Assembly (NCBI RefSeq): GCF_000340885.1
Contig: NC_020291.1
Location: 5,579,001-5,643,000 of the forward strand
Reading direction: 5' to 3'
Length of the DNA stretch: 64,000 nt
DNA from: Clostridium saccharoperbutylacetonicum N1-4(HMT)
Lineage (GTDB): Bacteria > Bacillota > Clostridia > Clostridiales > Clostridiaceae
The notes beneath the pieces were generated by a model. That model did not search any database, was not told the origin of the DNA, and was given only the letters and a program-made list of their open reading frames with translations. How positions within the stretch are numbered: position 1 is the stretch's first letter; every line of letters starts with the position of its first letter. Below are positions 56,568-64,000 of this stretch, piece after piece. The position numbers were made by a program, and so were the translations under genes.

Positions 56568-56788
56568 TTTAACTCCCCCTAAATGCATTAGTATATTATA
56601 TTCATAATATGAATTATATACCAGTTAAGGTTGTTTTTCCATACATTTTTATTAACTTTGTTGCCTAATATTCATACCGATATAAACATTAATCTTTATT
56701 TAACAAGTATTTATCATATTTACTCTTGCATTTTATCTTCAAGTCTACTCTTAACATTTTATTAACTAAAAAATCACCCTTAAAATTT

Positions 56789-56830
56789 AAAAGCTGCCTA
56801 AAAATTATTTATATAATTTTCTTGGCAGCC
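56789..56830 (-). terminator. Terminator after smpB
   Basis: GGCTGCC and GGCAGCT arms on the minus strand enclose a long AT-rich loop and are followed by TTTTAAATTTT. It lies about 56 bp past the smpB stop. The remainder of 56568-56885 shows nothing. Confidence 0.68.
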
Positions 56831-56885
56831 ATTAATTACAAACTTCTCAAATATATTTATTGCTAAGTTCGTTCCTTATAATTTA

Positions 56886-57353
56886 CTATTTATATTTTTC
56901 TTTTATTGCTCTATCTATGTCTCTCTTATGTGCTTTTTCAAGCATAGCATCTCTCTTATCATAATTCTTTTTACCTTTACAAACTCCAAGAGCAACTTTT
57001 ACTTTACCTTCTTTTAAATATAGAGATAATGGTACTAAGGTATATCCATCTTGCGATACTAAAGCATCAAGCCTTCTTATTTGATCTCTATGAAGTAATA
57101 ATTTTCTTTCTCTTAATGGATCTACATTGAAAATATTACCTTGTTCATATGGTGAAATATGCATATTTTTAATAAATATTTCTCCATTGTATACATCTGC
57201 ATAACAATCTTTAAGATTAACTCTTCCATTTCTTATGGACTTAACTTCAGTTCCTACTAAAACTAATCCTGCTTCCATTGCTTCTTCTACAAAATAATCA
57301 TGTCTTGCTTTTCTATTTTCTGCTAATGAATTTTCATTCTTTTTTCTTGCCAT
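56886..57353 (-). CDS. smpB: SsrA-binding protein SmpB
   Basis: 155 aa from the ATG at 57353, after GTGGGTGAT. The family signatures are all present: [30 protein letters not shown], then [26 protein letters not shown] and the basic C-terminal tail with [13 protein letters not shown]. SmpB binds tmRNA and fits it into stalled ribosomes. It follows rnr, the partner exonuclease in trans-translation. In many clostridia ssrA follows smpB directly; here ssrA is 43 kb away. Confidence 0.97.
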   Translation of the reverse strand: MARKKNENSLAENRKARHDYFVEEAMEAGLVLVGTEVKSIRNGRVNLKDCYADVYNGEIFIKNMHISPYEQGNIFNVDPLRERKLLLHRDQIRRLDALVSQDGYTLVPLSLYLKEGKVKVALGVCKGKKNYDKRDAMLEKAHKRDIDRAIKEKYK

Positions 57354-57371
57354 TTTATCACCCACTTTTGT

Positions 57372-57452
57372 CAGTTAACAGTTTATGCCCTTTAGGGTAC
57401 CCTGTGGGCAGTTATCAGTTAACAGTTGTTGAGGAAATTCCTTTGGAATTTC
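57372..57452. repeat. Short repeats between rnr and smpB
   Basis: CAGTTAACAGTT occurs twice (57372-57383, 57416-57427). Between them GCCC...GGGC flanks the palindrome AGGGTACCCT, and GAAATTCC/GGAATTTC follows (57433-57452). Similar CAACTGATAACTG pieces occur inside fold-back copy 3 at about 61481. Probably small intergenic repeat units. No gene lies in the 272-bp spacer. Confidence 0.5.
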
Positions 57453-57625
57453 TATATTTTTAGATTCATTTTCATTTTGGATTATGATTTATAGACTACA
57501 ATGAAGAAAATATATATACAATCACACCATACTGACCTTTTATTTCCCTCATTGTTTCTTAAGCCTTATATACTAGCATTATATTATACATATCTTTGTA
57601 AATCAACTAGTTAAAAACTCTCCCA

Positions 57626-59806
57626 CTATACTGGTTGTAGTGTTTCATTCGCTGCCTCTTCGGCTTCTTCTCTTTTTGGTTCTTGTGTAATTTTAAAGAA
57701 TACTTCCCTATTTGTAATATCTACATGAACACATTCAACTTTTACTTTATCTCCAAGTTTATATATCTTCTTAGTTCTTTCACCCATCAAGCTAAGATGT
57801 GATTCATTAAATATATAATAATCATCATCTAAGTCTGTAATATGAACTAAGCCTTCAACTGTATTTGGAAGTTCCACAAATACTCCAAAGGAAGTAACTG
57901 AAGATATGATTCCATCAAATTCTTCACCAATTCTTTCTTGCATATATTCAGCTTTTTTAAGATCATCAACTTCTCTTTCAGCATCTTGTGCTTTTCTTTC
58001 CATTTCTGAAGACTGTTTAGCTGCATATCCAACAGTATTTTTCAATTTATTTATTCTCTTTTCATCCAATTCTCCATGAAGATATTCTTTAATAATTCTA
58101 TGAATTTGTAAATCTGGATATCTTCTAATTGGTGAAGTAAAGTGGCAGTAGTACTGTGCTGCAAGGCCAAAATGTCCAGTGCATTCTGGTGCATATCTCG
58201 CTTGCATCATAGATCTCAATAATAAAGTACTTACAACAGTTTCTTCATTTTTGCCCTTAACCTTTTCTAATATTTCTTGAAAACTCTTTGGGATAATTTC
58301 TTCTGTCCAGTGAACATTATATCCTAGGTTATAAACAAATTCCTTGAATTTTGCTAACTTTTCTTCATCTGGATTTTCATGAATTCTATACACAAAAGGT
58401 AAGTGAGTCCAGAACATATGCTCAGCAACTGTTTCATTTGCAACCAACATGAATTCTTCTATAACTCTATTTGCAATTTCACGATCATAAGGTTTTATCT
58501 CAATTGGTTTTCCAAGGTCATTTAACGTTATTTTTGCTTCTGCTATTTCAAAATCAATAGCACCTCTTCTAGTTCTCTTTTCTCTTAAAATATTACAAAG
58601 CTCTTCCATTAATTTAAAGTCTTCATAAAGATAATCGTATCTCTTTATTAGTTCTTCATCATGATCCTTTAGAATCTTAGTAACATCTGTATATGTCATT
58701 CTTTCATTAGTTTTAATTATAGATTCTACTATTTCATGATTTACAACTTTACCACTATTATTTATTTCCATAAAACAAGTAAGTGCTAATCTATCTACTC
58801 TTGGATTTAAAGAACATATACCATTTGATAATTTTCTTGGTAACATTGGTATAACTCTATCTATTAAATAAACTGAAGTTGCTCTTTTTAGGGCCTCTTT
58901 ATCTAATGGATTATTTTCTCTTACATAATGACTTACATCAGCAATATGCACTCCTAATTTGTAATTTCCATTACTTAATTTTTCAATAGATACTGCATCA
59001 TCTAAGTCTTTTGCATCTTCTCCATCTATTGTTACCATTCTTAAATCTCTAAGATCTCTTCTGCCCTTAATCTCTTCTTCATTAATTTCCTCGGAAATAC
59101 CTTCAGCATATTTTAATACTTTTTCAGTAAACTCTTCTGGAAGTCCAAGTTTTTTGATTATAATTAAGATATCAATCCCTCTATCGCCTTTTCTTCCTAA
59201 AATTTCTGTTACAACACCTTCTGCTTTTCTATTTCCTTCTGGCCATTTTGTTATCTTTACAGTAACAACATCTCCATTCTTAGCAGAATTTCTATCCTTT
59301 TTAGATATAAATATATCCTTTGAGATTCTAGGATCTTCTGAAACTACAAATCCAAAATTTTGAGAATCTTCATAGATACCTACTATTTTGGTTGTATTTC
59401 TTTCAATAATCTCAACAACTTCGCCTTCTCTTTTTTTAGTATTTGTGTCTTCTCTGGTTACCTTAACAGCTATTTTATCTCCATTCATTGCACCTTTCAT
59501 GCAGTTGCTTGGAATAAATACATCTTTTTGCCCCTCTTCATCTGGAAGCAAAAATCCAAAACCTTTTGAATGTAGCTGAAGTGTTCCTGAAATCAGCCCT
59601 TCTTCTTTATTGTTTTCATCTGCAATCATATATCTATCTTTCTTCGTCCTAGTAATAATACCTTCTTCTTCCATCATTCTTAAAGTCTTTTTAAATGCAT
59701 TATATTCATTTTTCTTTATATCAAATATAGCTATTAATTCTTCAATGTCCATTGGTCTATAAGCTGGTTCACTCATAAAACTTGCTAATGTTTGTTTTAT
59801 TCCCAT
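57626..59806 (-). CDS. rnr: Ribonuclease R
   Basis: 726 aa from the ATG at 59806, after GGAGGAAAAC; the longer frame upstream is spurious. A winged-helix start (10-70) and cold-shock folds (80-225) are followed by the RNB catalytic domain with DGEDAKDLDDA near 267 and an S1 RNA-binding domain near 625-700 (GIISSVTSFGVFVEL). A short acidic tail (EEAEEAANE) closes it. It degrades structured RNA 3' to 5' and acts with tmRNA-SmpB on faulty mRNA. It sits just upstream of smpB. Confidence 0.96.
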   Translation of the reverse strand: MGIKQTLASFMSEPAYRPMDIEELIAIFDIKKNEYNAFKKTLRMMEEEGIITRTKKDRYMIADENNKEEGLISGTLQLHSKGFGFLLPDEEGQKDVFIPSNCMKGAMNGDKIAVKVTREDTNTKKREGEVVEIIERNTTKIVGIYEDSQNFGFVVSEDPRISKDIFISKKDRNSAKNGDVVTVKITKWPEGNRKAEGVVTEILGRKGDRGIDILIIIKKLGLPEEFTEKVLKYAEGISEEINEEEIKGRRDLRDLRMVTIDGEDAKDLDDAVSIEKLSNGNYKLGVHIADVSHYVRENNPLDKEALKRATSVYLIDRVIPMLPRKLSNGICSLNPRVDRLALTCFMEINNSGKVVNHEIVESIIKTNERMTYTDVTKILKDHDEELIKRYDYLYEDFKLMEELCNILREKRTRRGAIDFEIAEAKITLNDLGKPIEIKPYDREIANRVIEEFMLVANETVAEHMFWTHLPFVYRIHENPDEEKLAKFKEFVYNLGYNVHWTEEIIPKSFQEILEKVKGKNEETVVSTLLLRSMMQARYAPECTGHFGLAAQYYCHFTSPIRRYPDLQIHRIIKEYLHGELDEKRINKLKNTVGYAAKQSSEMERKAQDAEREVDDLKKAEYMQERIGEEFDGIISSVTSFGVFVELPNTVEGLVHITDLDDDYYIFNESHLSLMGERTKKIYKLGDKVKVECVHVDITNREVFFKITQEPKREEAEEAANETLQPV

Positions 59807-59944
59807 AATGTTTTCCTCCATTGTGTTATCATTATATAATATTCCTATATATCTATATACTACCACAATAACTTCAGACAATATAGATTTTATCTTATTT
59901 AATATTAGTATTGACATTAATTCATTAATTTATTTACCTTAAAA

Positions 59945-60580
59945 TTATGCTTTATAAATTATCCCCCAATTTTTAATCATGAAGTACATTACATATACTA
60001 AGTATATAATCCATGCAATTATGATAAGTCTAATTATTTTTTCAGCTTTGGATTTTATTCTTTTCCCTTTTACGATAGTTGAACAATCTTTTAATAAATC
60101 CATAATCATTTCAAATCTATTCATATGATATTGAATTGTTTTCTTATTTTTATTCTTATCTTCAATTATCAAATAGAAATATTCTTTTTCTTTGACCACC
60201 CCTAATTCTTTCTGTATTTCATAATGCTTTGAATATTGCAGATATCCAGTTACCTCTATTAATAGTAATCTTCTATTAGTTTTCACTAAAATACAATTGA
60301 AACTCCATCCAACTACAGGATGTGCTACAGCTGATAATCCAATTGTTGCGGCAAATGCAAGTCGTACAGAATCACTTGTATAATCTCTTCCTGAAATATA
60401 AAAGTCTATTTCTTCATCTTCATCTAACTTTTCTTTTATAGTCTTTAATAATTCTTTCATTAGAACTTCCCAAAGTATATTATTTTTTCTTTCTTTTACC
60501 CTTTCTAATAATTCATCCTCAACTTTTACTTCTTCTATTGCTTTTATCTCATTTTCTGAAAGAAATTGATTATCACTCAT
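59945..60580 (-). CDS. Membrane-anchored partner of the ECF sigma factor, possible anti-sigma
   Basis: 211 aa from the ATG at 60580, after GGAGGGG; it overlaps the end of the sigma gene by 8 bases. The protein is cytoplasmic for most of its length, with a C-terminal membrane segment (IIRLIIIAWIIYLVYVMYFMI, about 175-200). The middle strand-rich part (CILVKTNRRLLLIEVTGYLQYSKHYEI) resembles a small PH-like fold. Translational overlap with an ECF sigma gene and the tail anchor suggest an anti-sigma role, but no known anti-sigma motif is visible. Confidence 0.6.
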   Translation of the reverse strand: MSDNQFLSENEIKAIEEVKVEDELLERVKERKNNILWEVLMKELLKTIKEKLDEDEEIDFYISGRDYTSDSVRLAFAATIGLSAVAHPVVGWSFNCILVKTNRRLLLIEVTGYLQYSKHYEIQKELGVVKEKEYFYLIIEDKNKNKKTIQYHMNRFEMIMDLLKDCSTIVKGKRIKSKAEKIIRLIIIAWIIYLVYVMYFMIKNWGIIYKA

Positions 60581-61136
60581 ATATATTTTCCCCTCCAAAC
60601 TTCATATTTTTAAATAATTCTCTTAACTTTTTTCGAAGCCTGCTCAGTCGCTTATATAGTACCTCTTCACTTATAAAGTAATATTCACATAACTCTTTTG
60701 TTGAATTTTCTAACACATATTTTTTAACAAATAATGTCTTATCAACAGCTCCTAATTTATTTACAATTTTATTAAATTCGCTTATAGATTCCTTCTGTAT
60801 GTATTCATCTTCTAGGCAACTATCTTCTCTAATATTCTCATTAAGTTCAATAGTGCTATAATATTTTTTTATTCTCCGCTTATAATCTAATGCCTTATTT
60901 TTAGATATACACATAATCCAACCTTTAAAAGAACATTCAAATTTAAAGGTATTACTTTTCTCCATAATCTGCATTACAACATCATCAAAACATTCTTCAA
61001 TATATTCTTTATCTTGAGAGTCTCTTAAAACATAAGATATTCCCTTCAAAATATCCTTCGAATATACATTAATAAGTTCATTAAAGCTATCTACATCTCT
61101 CAATATTAGCCCTTTTACTAATTCGTCGTCTTTCAT
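60573..61136 (-). CDS. ECF-type RNA polymerase sigma factor
   Basis: 187 aa, ATG after AGGAGG. Region 2 spans about 10-85 (DVDSFNELINVYSKDILKGISYVL and FKGWIMCISKNKALDYKRRIKK). Region 4 spans about 125-180 (TLFVKKYVLENSTKELCEYYFISEEVLYKRLSRLRKKL). It is short, as expected for extracytoplasmic-function sigma factors. The downstream gene overlaps it and probably controls it. The signal and targets are unknown. Confidence 0.88.
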   Translation of the reverse strand: MKDDELVKGLILRDVDSFNELINVYSKDILKGISYVLRDSQDKEYIEECFDDVVMQIMEKSNTFKFECSFKGWIMCISKNKALDYKRRIKKYYSTIELNENIREDSCLEDEYIQKESISEFNKIVNKLGAVDKTLFVKKYVLENSTKELCEYYFISEEVLYKRLSRLRKKLRELFKNMKFGGENIYE

Positions 61137-61291
61137 ATATCCTCCTAATACATCATTCTCTATAACATAAATTCAAATTTTCTTATATATTATAATTGAC
61201 GTTAAAATTTATAATTTCTGACCTAAATATTATTTTCTATAAAAAATAATATTTCACAAACGTTTACATTTTTAGATGCAAATATCTTATT

Positions 61292-61577
61292 AGATATCCA
61301 AATTAATAATTAAGAATATGCATACATTCTTGAGAAATTATAATTGTAACACTACACTAGAAATCAGATACATTTTTCTGGAAGCAGGCTTGGAATCGGT
61401 TATGAGTTATGAGTTACGTATGAAATCTCTTTAAAGATTTCGAAAATGTATAATTTAAGAAAAGCTATTAGCTTTTTTTCCTCAACTGATAACTGTAAAC
61501 AGATTTAAGTCCTGTGGACGATAAATTAATCTGATTTCGGTAATTGTTGCATAAGTCTAATTCTCACTTTGGATATA
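61292..61577. repeat. Fold-back repeat, copy 3 (286 bp)
   Basis: It has the AGATATCCAAATTAATA end, the GAGAAATTATAATTGTAACAC arm and TTTTCTGGAAGCAGGC, then a different middle (GAGTTATGAGTTACG, AGCTATTAGCT, CAACTGATAACTG) and the closing TCTGATTTCGGTAA...CACTTTGGATAT arm. The middle replaces the usual CTTCCAGCG block. It lies directly beside copy 4. Confidence 0.8.
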
Positions 61578-61578
61578 T

Positions 61579-62073
61579 AGATATCCAAATTAATACTCAA
61601 ACTTATAAATGGAATATATATGCATTATCGAGAAATTATAATCGTAACACTACGCTAGAAATTAGATACATTTTTCTGGAAGCAGGCATGTGAAATTGAG
61701 CTGATGAATAGTGTTAAGCAGATAAGTGAAAGTCCAAATCTATGATTTGGTTTCTTGAACTTAGTTAACTCATTCATGAGTTAACTAAGTTCAAGAAACT
61801 GATTTGGTGTGAATCTTGTGCTTAGCGAACGAATGTGAGTCGAGTTTCCTCTATGGCTTGTTTCATTTAAAACTTGTCCAAAAAGTAAGTGTCCAAATTT
61901 TATATTTGGAAACACGAACTTTCTCCTTGGAGCTTTTACATCTGGAACACGCTGAAATTACGACAAGCCGCCATTTAGAACCTTCCAGCGAAAATTTCAC
62001 TAGTCCTGCAGAAGACAAATGTATTGGATTTCGGTAAATTACCACATAAGTCTAATTCTCGCTTTGGATATCT
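61579..62073. repeat. Fold-back repeat, copy 4 (495 bp), adjacent to copy 3
   Basis: The largest copy. The middle contains a perfect 24-bp hairpin from GTTTCTTGAACTTAG to CTAAGTTCAAGAAAC (61750-61799, 2-nt loop), an AACGAATGTGAGTCG segment, and the block with CAAATTTTATATTTGG and TCTGGAACACGCT shared with copies 1 and 2. It closes with the AATTTCACTAGTCCTGCAGA arm and CTTTGGATATCT. Together with copy 3 it fills 0.8 kb between the sigma factor gene and secG. The 60-73 codon frames inside it are not genes. Confidence 0.87.
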
Positions 62074-62090
62074 TTAAATATAAAATAAAA

Positions 62091-62114
62091 AAGCTACTTA
62101 ATAAAAAGTAGCCT
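62091..62114 (-). terminator. Terminator of secG
   Basis: GCTACTT/AAGTAGC stem with a short AT loop, followed on the minus strand by TTTTTTATTTT, right after the secG stop. Confidence 0.85.
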
Positions 62115-62121
62115 AAATTTA

Positions 62122-62355
62122 TTATTTTATTAAATTTAATACAATTGTATTTATTGCAAATAATATTGAAAAAATAACTGTTAATCTTACAAGGATTACT
62201 TCCTTAGTTCTTGATTTGTTTTTTGCAAAGAATGTATCTTTTGCAGTTCCTTGTATTAATCCACTTAACGCATCTGCTTTACTAGGCTGCATATATACTG
62301 ATATAATAATACCTAATCCTAATAACACTTCAAAAGCCATAAATATGTTTTGCAT
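62122..62355 (-). CDS. secG: Protein translocase subunit SecG
   Basis: 77 aa from the ATG at 62355, after GGAGGTG. Two membrane segments (FMAFEVLLGLGIIISVYMQ and LVRLTVIFSILFAINTIVL) flank a polar loop with GLIQGTAKDTFFAKNKSR, the SecG pattern. It assists SecYEG-driven protein export. Between prsW and rnr, as in the usual clostridial eno-secG-rnr-smpB group. Confidence 0.94.
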   Translation of the reverse strand: MQNIFMAFEVLLGLGIIISVYMQPSKADALSGLIQGTAKDTFFAKNKSRTKEVILVRLTVIFSILFAINTIVLNLIK

Positions 62356-62443
62356 AGGTAACACCTCCATAATTATCGATAACATCTACATTTTATAATA
62401 ACATACTTGTTAACTTATTACAACTTTATGTCAAAAAAATTCA

Positions 62444-63463
62444 TTAGCAATTACTCTCAGCTTTTGCTTTTCCATTAAAACTCAAGCTTGATATTTGCTT
62501 AAGTCCAGCATTAATTAATATTAATATAATAATCCATGCAACTAATGTAAGCATAACTTGAATATAGGGTATGCTGCTTTCAATATATATAGGCATATCC
62601 CAAATTGAATGTAATATTATTGCAATAATAAAGTATTTAAGGAATTTAATATTTAAAAAATGTTTAACTTTTAATCTATCATCTTCTTTTACCATTACTA
62701 ATGCTGCTCCAGACATAGCAGCCCAAGCAATATGACCACCAAAAGCTAATGCTCCTCTAGTATATATTATTTTCATCATAGTATGAACTTCAAATCCATA
62801 AGCAAATACATATCCTGCCGTCTCAAAAACTGCAAAACCCGCTCCTACTGCTGCTCCTAATAATAAGCCATTTAATATATATTTCCTCTTGCTTCCTCTC
62901 GCAAAATATGCAACTACAATAAGTTTAGCTAATTCTTCTGTAACTCCAATTAATATTGCACCATAGAAATCCACTTCACCTACAGTTATTGCACTATTTA
63001 ATATCATAGTAATAAGCAAAGAAGAAATTCCTCCAAGAAAAAATATCTTAACCACATCAAAAATATTAATATTTCTTGGTGCATTTACTTCCCAAAAAAA
63101 CACAAGTAATGAGAACGGAACTATTAATGCACCTATAAATACAATTCCTGGATAAGCCAATACATTTCTAAAGACTCTCAATAATGCTACAAGTCCTATA
63201 AAAGTTATTGCAAATAAAATAAATACTCTTGAATATAACCATGGTTTTGGCCATTTAGAACATATTTCATTTTCCTTAGGTGATGTTAAGGCCGTTCCAC
63301 AAATAAAAGTATTTTCTCTCTCCTCTAATGTATGTTTCTTAAACACATTAACTATTAAATCTGTTAATTTTAATTTAATTGCAATACCTCTGGGTGTAAC
63401 TGTTTTTGGATTATTTAAGAAACTTTCAGATGTATTTTCATCTTGATTACAATTTCCATTCAT
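62444..63463 (-). CDS. PrsW-family intramembrane metalloprotease
   Basis: 339 aa. A soluble Cys/Pro-bearing start of about 75 residues is followed by eight or so membrane segments. PrsW catalytic motifs are in place: GVTEELAKL (Glu-Glu), FAVFETAGYVF and RGALAFGGHIAWAAMSG (His). Such proteases cut anti-sigma factors inside the membrane in some Gram-positive bacteria. The soluble N-terminal addition is longer than in B. subtilis PrsW. An ECF sigma and possible anti-sigma pair is encoded 1.3 kb downstream, which makes a functional link worth testing. Confidence 0.87.
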   Translation of the reverse strand: MNGNCNQDENTSESFLNNPKTVTPRGIAIKLKLTDLIVNVFKKHTLEERENTFICGTALTSPKENEICSKWPKPWLYSRVFILFAITFIGLVALLRVFRNVLAYPGIVFIGALIVPFSLLVFFWEVNAPRNINIFDVVKIFFLGGISSLLITMILNSAITVGEVDFYGAILIGVTEELAKLIVVAYFARGSKRKYILNGLLLGAAVGAGFAVFETAGYVFAYGFEVHTMMKIIYTRGALAFGGHIAWAAMSGAALVMVKEDDRLKVKHFLNIKFLKYFIIAIILHSIWDMPIYIESSIPYIQVMLTLVAWIIILILINAGLKQISSLSFNGKAKAESNC

Positions 63464-63552
63464 CCCTCCAACAACTCCTTAGTTATTTTCTTTGACAGTT
63501 GTCAACTTTTCTATCTTTTTTAATATTTTACCCAATCTTTTTTTAGTAATAC

Positions 63553-63600
63553 AAAAAAAAATAATCAATAACATAAATTTTTGTTTTACGTTATTGATTA
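63553..63600 (-). terminator. Terminator of eno
   Basis: Arms TAATCAATAACATAA (63562-63576) and TTACGTTATTGATTA (63586-63600) with one mismatch, followed by a long T run on the minus strand. Confidence 0.9.
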
Positions 63601-63614
63601 CAATAATTCAAGCA

Positions 63615-64000
<386 letters not shown>

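Noticed and set aside
57372..57452. CRISPR-like repeat
   Set aside because: Only two short copies with palindromic filler; no regular spacers and no cas genes.
61816..62045. Two short frames inside fold-back copy 4
   Set aside because: Palindromic DNA naturally gives mirrored frames; neither has a binding site, and the frame is not kept in the other copies.

Overview
The window is low-GC Firmicute DNA and most probably comes from a solventogenic Clostridium of the C. beijerinckii/C. diolis/C. butyricum type. The evidence is very AT-rich spacers, strong AGGAGG ribosome binding sites with TTG and GTG starts, NfnAB, CtsR control of clpB, T-box and SAM-I leaders, and the clostridial order eno-prsW-secG-rnr-smpB. 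The species is inferred from gene style only.

Region 1 (1-7600) looks like accessory DNA. It holds poorly known proteins: a 449-aa protein ending in a DpnII/MboI-like PD-(D/E)XK nuclease domain, a protein resembling the 'sporadically distributed' TIGR04141/DUF6119 family, a broken large serine recombinase and a membrane protein with coiled coil. Region 2 (7717-13675) is a 5.9-kb segment bounded by two direct repeats of about 50 bp. Each repeat contains the last 12 nt of the tmRNA gene plus its terminator. Between them lie an alpha-glucoside phosphotransferase operon (IIA, 6-phospho-alpha-glucosidase, IICB), an RpiR regulator with twin operators, and decayed transposases. This is the layout expected of an element inserted in the 3' end of ssrA, and the intact tmRNA follows at 13664-14019.

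Region 3 (14148-24358) has a partner-switching signalling set (RsbW-like ATPase, chemoreceptor, STAS protein, PAS/SpoIIE-type phosphatase), a YczE-like membrane protein, the NfnAB transhydrogenase and a GHKL sensor kinase. Region 4 (24896-36982) has a small methyltransferase, dUTPase, a 1754-residue pseudokinase/ATPase/TPR/GGDEF/GAF protein, a polysaccharide deacetylase, TrpP under a T-box, a GGDEF-EAL protein, two small proteins and a TtcA-like enzyme. Region 5 (37358-43004) has an ECF transporter S component, a P1 peptidase, and an ABC exporter operon with its own TetR regulator and HlyD-like adaptor. Region 6 (43157-54444) has clpB behind a CtsR box, a CBS protein, two XRE-TPR regulators, a viroplasmin-RNase H, a DUF1232 protein and metNIQ under a SAM-I riboswitch. 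Region 7 (54930-64000) has a secreted 5'-nucleotidase, smpB, rnr, an ECF sigma factor with an overlapping membrane partner, secG, prsW and the 3' part of eno.

Four copies of a long fold-back repeat with AGATATCC ends (286-495 bp) lie between genes at 15.8, 22.7 and 61.3-62.1 kb. The most unusual items are the tmRNA-linked duplication, the undescribed nuclease/TIGR04141 neighbourhood, the fold-back repeat family and the giant signalling protein. No CRISPR array, rRNA or ordinary tRNA was seen.
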